A DNA stretch of 9,714 nucleotides from Acetobacteraceae bacterium (GTDB lineage: Bacteria; Pseudomonadota; Alphaproteobacteria; Acetobacterales; Acetobacteraceae), in contig PLSZ01000582.1 in the NCBI GenBank assembly GCA_003164305.1, positions 1 through 9,714 on the forward strand, in the 5' to 3' direction. How positions within the stretch are numbered: position 1 is the first letter of the stretch; every line of letters starts with the position of its first letter. Positions 9,001 through 9,714 of the stretch are shown here, in pieces. Below the pieces are notes generated by a model. That model searched no databases. It saw only the letters and a list, made by a program, of their open reading frames with translations, and was not told the origin of the DNA. Made by a program: the position numbers and the translations under genes.

Positions 9001-9714
9001 GGATCTCGATGATCCTCTCGCTCGGCCCGAACGCGACCCCGGGAGGCGTGAACGGCCTGCTGGGCACCGACAGCGGCAACCTGGCCGACGATCTGACGCT
9101 CGCCGACGGGACGCCCGAGCCGATCAACATGGCCGCGTCCACGCTGTACGGGGTGTTCGCGACCGCATGGCGCGTCACGCAGGACACGTCGCTGCTGAAC
9201 TACGCCAATGGTCAGACCACTGCGACGTTCACCGACACGAACTACCCGGGCACGCCGATCGGGATCACCTCGTTCTCGGCGGCCGAGCAGGCCGCGGCGG
9301 CGGCGTTCGTGCTCCAGGCCGGGATTACCGATCCTGGGCTGGCGGCCGCGGCGGAGTACGATTACCTGGTGACAGGCGATCCCTCGATCGTGTCGATCGA
9401 GTCGAATCTGCAACAACAGGGCGTCACCACCACCACGGTTTCGCCACCGCCGCCGCCGGCCGCGCCGCCGGTCGAGATCAGCGTCCAGTCGTCTTCGGTA
9501 ACGGTGACGGAAGCCGCGTCCGGTCCGACCACGGCCAACTTCAACGTCTATCGCTCGGGCGATACATCGGCGGATGTGACGGTCAACTACGCGGTGATCG
9601 CGCCGGATTCCTCGTATCTCGGCGCGGCGGCGCTCGGCGGCACGTTGCCGTCCGGCAGCGTCACCATCGCGGCGGGCCAGACGATGGCGGTGGTGCCGAT
9701 CACCATCCCCGCCG
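3..9714 (+). CDS. Giant repeat-built extracellular protein with choice-of-anchor-D-like, vWFD and Calx-beta domains (partial, open at both ends)
   Basis: One frame runs without a stop across the window, giving at least 3,237 residues; the true start and stop lie outside. The first in-frame ATG (249) has no ribosome binding site and would cut into the beta-strand domain. TTG 84 sits only two bases after GGGAGG (76-81), too close to be a normal start. Domain order: Gly-rich segment, autotransporter-like beta-strand domain, nine Ig-like repeats, Pro linker, vWFD, helical segment, Pro hinge, Calx-beta, seven Ig-like repeats, Pro linker, vWFD, helical segment, Pro hinge, Calx-beta (cut). Composition is acidic, Gly/Thr/Ala-rich, low in Lys/Arg and Cys-free after residue ~15, as in secreted Gram-negative repeat proteins. 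Repeats such as SDGTGID, GYSEDLI and YTLNLGTV are typical of the choice-of-anchor D family. I infer a surface or matrix adhesin; no catalytic motif is visible. Secretion signals (type I, autotransporter or sorting tag) would lie outside the window. Confidence 0.93.
34..54. repeat. Perfect 9-bp inverted repeat (hairpin)
   Basis: CATGCCTGC (34-42) and GCAGGCATG (46-54) are exact reverse complements around the loop GGA. No T-run follows, so it does not look like an intrinsic terminator. Its role is unknown. Confidence 0.5.
90..677 (+). other. N-terminal Gly-rich segment and beta-strand-rich passenger-like region
   Basis: Residues 30-45 are Gly/Ala/Leu-rich (GGGAVGAGLAGLLIAGDG), followed by short alternating hydrophobic strands separated by Gly/Asn/Asp turns (TLQIFGTGDTIQTL, DVILDGVIQG, AVTVDGVLRL, GGITIGATGTLAGDAFV). 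This pattern of about one strand per 20 residues resembles a right-handed beta-helix or autotransporter passenger. The Gly/Leu stretch is short and interrupted by Gly, so I do not call it a signal peptide or membrane span. Confidence 0.5.
678..1094 (+). other. Autotransporter-associated beta-strand domain
   Basis: The segment runs GGAIEASGG, GTGVATIDPGASLEAGQ, ISFDGVGTLILDDPSYIT, GTISGLSLGDTFQF, NATIDSASL. This follows a pattern I know from alphaproteobacterial passenger domains (GGxIEASGGxL, xIDxGAxLE, TLxLDDPxxFTGTISGxxxGD, xIxSAxL). Residues about 310-365 (AAYVLGAAANPDFQAS, then SVVITSGSGVVL) close the domain before the Ig-like array. Such domains form beta-solenoid stalks in exported proteins; that function is inferred. 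Confidence 0.6.
1095..1460 (+). repeat. Ig-like repeat C1 (choice-of-anchor D type)
   Basis: First, most divergent beta-sandwich. It shows HVGGVATTNPYISND, then EDLDASV (matching ESLDV of later C repeats), GSISDLAPG, SSDGSEANNGAGDGYG and the closing strand TIGVTGTAF. Array 1 starts here. Confidence 0.6.
1461..1928 (+). repeat. Ig-like repeat A1, enlarged by an insertion
   Basis: Type A landmarks are VHTGGATVEYLTIANTG, DGYSEAL, DTGYVALDMKSDGGG, YIDGLGTTDLG and the end NNFATA. At 156 codons it is about 33 codons longer than A2-A5. The extra material lies mainly around residues 530-580 (VIQTGSTVAAG to TSDFGF) and between the SDG motif and IDGLG. Confidence 0.7.
1929..2309 (+). repeat. Ig-like repeat B1
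   Basis: Type B landmarks are SGYTLNLGTVEQGG, LGIANAATGQADQLSG, DFVDNTGGFNDVAAGD, TGSFTQTVTID and the closing ITVTGSVV. It is the first repeat in register with array 2 (partner B4). Confidence 0.75.
2310..2675 (+). repeat. Ig-like repeat C2
   Basis: Type C landmarks are ITVPDVRSGSTG, TISITNSG, QSLDVQIGAVTGDA, ITQLAPGATDDSSITVGL, LQSDPANTVTPLPPQT and the closing VSGTVY. It shares the PLPxQT ending with C3. Confidence 0.75.
2676..3044 (+). repeat. Ig-like repeat A2
   Basis: Type A landmarks are FITHVGTQATAHLTVFNTA, SYSEGLIV, TLIPAQGTD, AGVVTGQVALNFITDGAG, VDNLGTASIG and the closing TGTIDNYATA. Confidence 0.8.
3045..3446 (+). repeat. Ig-like repeat B2
   Basis: Type B landmarks are GSYTLDFGTVAQGTD, LNEAKGPSDELSGSF, FDNVGFGPFSGLGAGATE, ISLDTSTLGVFTETLTLYP and the closing ITVTGTVS. 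It is one of the cleanest family matches in the window. Confidence 0.85.
3447..3803 (+). repeat. Ig-like repeat C3
   Basis: Type C landmarks are LTVDLGKVRAGDD, IPISNIASVGAESLDADI, VDQLAAGATESNSIAYGL, EGSVVFGFNSE, LTPLPEQTF and the closing ASVDVY. Confidence 0.8.
3804..4172 (+). repeat. Ig-like repeat A3
   Basis: Type A landmarks are AIYHVGEEATGTIDVAN, GGFNEDLLAT, GLIKAGASNQDITVGIDTS, AGEVDGTVTLDYQSDGTS and the closing NATIDNYATA. It is notably acidic. Confidence 0.8.
4173..4541 (+). repeat. Ig-like repeat B3 (last of array 1)
   Basis: Type B landmarks are DDYVMNLGTIEENSG, LNIADGPADMLAG, PFTNYSGEFSGIEAGDS, GSFSEELTLYAYG and the closing LTVTVEGDV. Its tail is unusually rich in Tyr and Asn (YGYNDNNYTDPDY). 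Confidence 0.8.
4545..4628 (+). repeat. Proline-rich linker 1 followed by a Gly/His/Ser hinge
   Basis: Residues 1515-1532 are almost all proline, broken by Ser and Glu. They are followed by GGHHSGGSGG (1533-1542). This is a low-complexity spacer between array 1 and the first vWFD domain, probably an extended rigid rod plus a flexible hinge. Confidence 0.9.
4629..5231 (+). other. von Willebrand factor type D-like domain 1
   Basis: The domain opens with GDTHIYTFDGTRYDFQAQGE, continues FVLSKSKTDGFQVQVRL, and contains IRVDGTTI, GLLGDYSGNSNDLTLANG and LYGAFANSWRVT, ending near QDTATFTNTSFP. This matches bacterial vWFD domains: an opening (D/G)xHxxTFDG, then a GLLGxxxGNxxxDLxLxDG loop, then the LYGxFAxSWRV segment. 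No Cys is present, so the disulfides of animal vWFD domains are absent. The acidic GLLG loop may bind calcium (inference). These domains usually occur in large secreted or adhesive proteins. Confidence 0.85.
5232..5408 (+). other. Ala-rich helical segment 1 following vWFD
   Basis: Residues 1749-1802 include ATVAAATAAAVAAGITDPGL, then LDYLETNDTSYLTSANNLQQ. This is the only predicted helical stretch in the repeat unit. It is conserved in the second copy (AGITDPGL, YL.T.D, NLQQ). A similar (S/A)GITDP segment follows vWFD in bacterial relatives as I recall them. Confidence 0.75.
5442..5456 (+). repeat. Proline hinge 1b
   Basis: Five consecutive CCG proline codons join the helical segment to the Calx-beta-like domain. 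The second copy has the same hinge in the same place. Confidence 0.85.
5457..5813 (+). other. Calx-beta-like domain 1
   Basis: The order of motifs is VGIQAADTKVTEP, TTATFQVYRGG, VNWQVVAPDSTYVG, LPSGSVTIAAGQSTGSFNV, VIPNGIGTVPEATLDVQIS and AYVTVINGTAEPG. This follows the Calx-beta fold: VxE near the start, F.V.R, then SGSVTIAAGQ, PE.TL.V.I and a last VTVIN strand. In other proteins these domains bind calcium through acidic loops; here that is inferred. Confidence 0.75.
5832..6224 (+). repeat. Ig-like repeat B4 (first of array 2)
   Basis: Type B landmarks are DAWTLNLGNYVEKSAGG, EIAVANIGSANADELTGSL, GTHTQTLTLTPVD, SGYHGTQAVQTL and the closing TIEYDVV. It is more divergent than B2 and B5, lacking the FSGLGAG motif. 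Confidence 0.7.
6225..6590 (+). repeat. Ig-like repeat C4
   Basis: Type C landmarks are INFGEVRLTGTAVTQGLTIA, ENLDASVGPATGSA, GTVSELVQGST, LFSDGNGIDQTGVSAL and the closing VTVSGTVY. The opening FGEVRLTG is the classic choice-of-anchor D first strand. Confidence 0.8.
6591..6950 (+). repeat. Ig-like repeat A4
   Basis: Type A landmarks are FYTHVGQNPGLSIAVANG, YSEDLIGTV, GDILPGGSFAVGL, RLSDGTGIDSFGITDLGDQT and the closing VNGTVFNYATA. Confidence 0.85.
6951..7328 (+). repeat. Ig-like repeat B5
   Basis: Type B landmarks are SAYTLNFGQVLIGSTPE, VRNIASGTADSLAGAF, FGDSGFNAFGGLAAGAAQGG, GVFTQTITLNGTGSHPGYNG and the closing LTVVGTVV. The motif GTGSHPGYNGAVTPETLTV is very typical of the family. Confidence 0.85.
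7329..7697 (+). repeat. Ig-like repeat C5
   Basis: Type C landmarks are IDLGNQRVDDTPLTAPISYT, AESLDVGVGPTSGDA, ISLLQAGSTDVSGLTIGV, DESSDGTGTDGAG and the closing VAVSGNVY. Confidence 0.8.
7698..8078 (+). repeat. Ig-like repeat A5
   Basis: Type A landmarks are TIVRVGETGSETLTVANNA, DGYSEDLIAGLTG, GDIAAGSSSTALSVGFSTTQ, SIDGLGQVALTPQTL and the closing AVIDNYATA. The opening RLADPSA is a common family junction. Confidence 0.85.
8079..8450 (+). repeat. Ig-like repeat B6 (last of array 2)
   Basis: Type B landmarks are DDYLLNLGTTGVGDAPLTG, LSLLNDALTGKPSDLLDAT, PFTNFGFDPLTGIEAGND, SGIFEETIVLTPKSA and the closing VTIEIEGTIS. As with B3, it directly precedes the proline linker, and its GIEAG motif is shared only with B3. 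Confidence 0.8.
8451..8612 (+). repeat. Proline-rich linker 2 with 21-bp tandem repeats
   Basis: One 18-base unit (8451-8468) and four 21-base units (8469-8489, 8490-8510, 8511-8531, 8532-8552) encode PPPPLN or PPPPPLN, the last unit ending Met-Ile. They are followed by a degenerate Pro/Ser/Glu/Thr tail up to PDPTGSL. At 54 codons in total it is about twice the length of linker 1. Such GC-rich tandem units are prone to slippage, so copy number may vary between strains. Confidence 0.92.
8616..9248 (+). other. von Willebrand factor type D-like domain 2
   Basis: Motifs are PDPHLVTFNGQYYSFQTAGE, FVLVQDTNGGTFEVQARL, VWVDGHSITFTG, GLLGTDSGNLADDLTLADG and LYGVFATAWRVTQ, ending QTTATFTDTNYP. It is collinear with vWFD 1 and opens with the standard DPHL form. 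The opening FDG/FNG and GEFV motifs are offset by exactly 3,990 bases from copy 1. No Cys is present. Confidence 0.88.
9249..9425 (+). other. Ala-rich helical segment 2 following vWFD
   Basis: The segment reads AAEQAAAAAFVLQAGITDPG, then YDYLVTGDPSIVSIESNLQQ. It is clearly homologous to the segment after vWFD 1 and ends at the same QQ-GV junction. Confidence 0.78.
9444..9470 (+). repeat. Proline hinge 2b
   Basis: Five Pro codons, two Ala codons and two further Pro codons. It sits in the same position as the hinge before Calx-beta 1. Confidence 0.85.
9471..9714 (+). other. Calx-beta-like domain 2 (cut by window end)
   Basis: Motifs are VEISVQSSSVTVTEAA, TANFNVYRSGD, VNYAVIAPDSSYLG and LPSGSVTIAAGQT, reaching the VPITIPA strand when the window ends. 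It is collinear with copy 1. The LPSGSVTIAAGQ coding block is nearly identical in the two copies (from 5643 and from 9648), differing at two synonymous sites. Confidence 0.78.

Noticed and set aside
8178..9416. A 412-codon open frame on the minus strand
   Set aside because: Same reason; its Arg-rich low-complexity stretch is simply the reverse of the proline linker.

Overview
The window lies inside one gene. A single reading frame on the + strand (codons start at positions divisible by 3) is open from position 3 to the last base: about 3,237 codons with no stop and no convincing start. Neither end of the gene is present, and I see no second gene, RNA gene, CRISPR array, insertion sequence, promoter or terminator. 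Residue n of the visible product starts at nucleotide 3n, so residue positions are simply nucleotide position divided by 3.

The product is a giant, repeat-built, presumably extracellular protein. It is rich in Gly, Thr, Ala, Asp, Ser and Val, poor in Lys and Arg, and by eye free of Cys after the first ~15 codons. Layout: a questionable first ~85 bases; a Gly-rich segment and an autotransporter-passenger-like beta-strand domain (about 90-1090); array 1 of nine Ig-like beta-sandwich repeats of the 'choice-of-anchor D' kind (1095-4541); a proline linker; a von Willebrand factor D-like (vWFD) domain (4629-5231); a short alanine-rich helical segment; a second proline hinge; and a Calx-beta-like domain (5457-5813). 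The same order then repeats: array 2 of seven beta-sandwich repeats (5832-8450), a longer proline linker with 21-base tandem repeats, vWFD 2 (8616-9248), helical segment 2, proline hinge 2 and Calx-beta 2, which is cut by the window end.

The beta-sandwich repeats are of three sub-types, here called A, B and C, in strict cyclic order C-A-B. The last seven repeats of array 1 (B C A B C A B) are in register with the seven of array 2. The protein is therefore built from a ~3.9-4.0 kb (about 1,300-1,330 residue) super-unit: [B-C-A-B-C-A-B]-[Pro]-[vWFD]-[helix]-[Pro]-[Calx-beta]. Copies have diverged strongly in sequence, so the duplication is old.

The high G+C, the strong G/C third-position preference and the family (proteins of this style are common in Acetobacteraceae, Caulobacterales, Methylobacterium and similar groups) suggest an alphaproteobacterium; this is an inference from style and not a firm assignment. 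The likely role is a very long surface or secreted adhesin or matrix protein. How it is exported or anchored cannot be seen, because both termini are missing.
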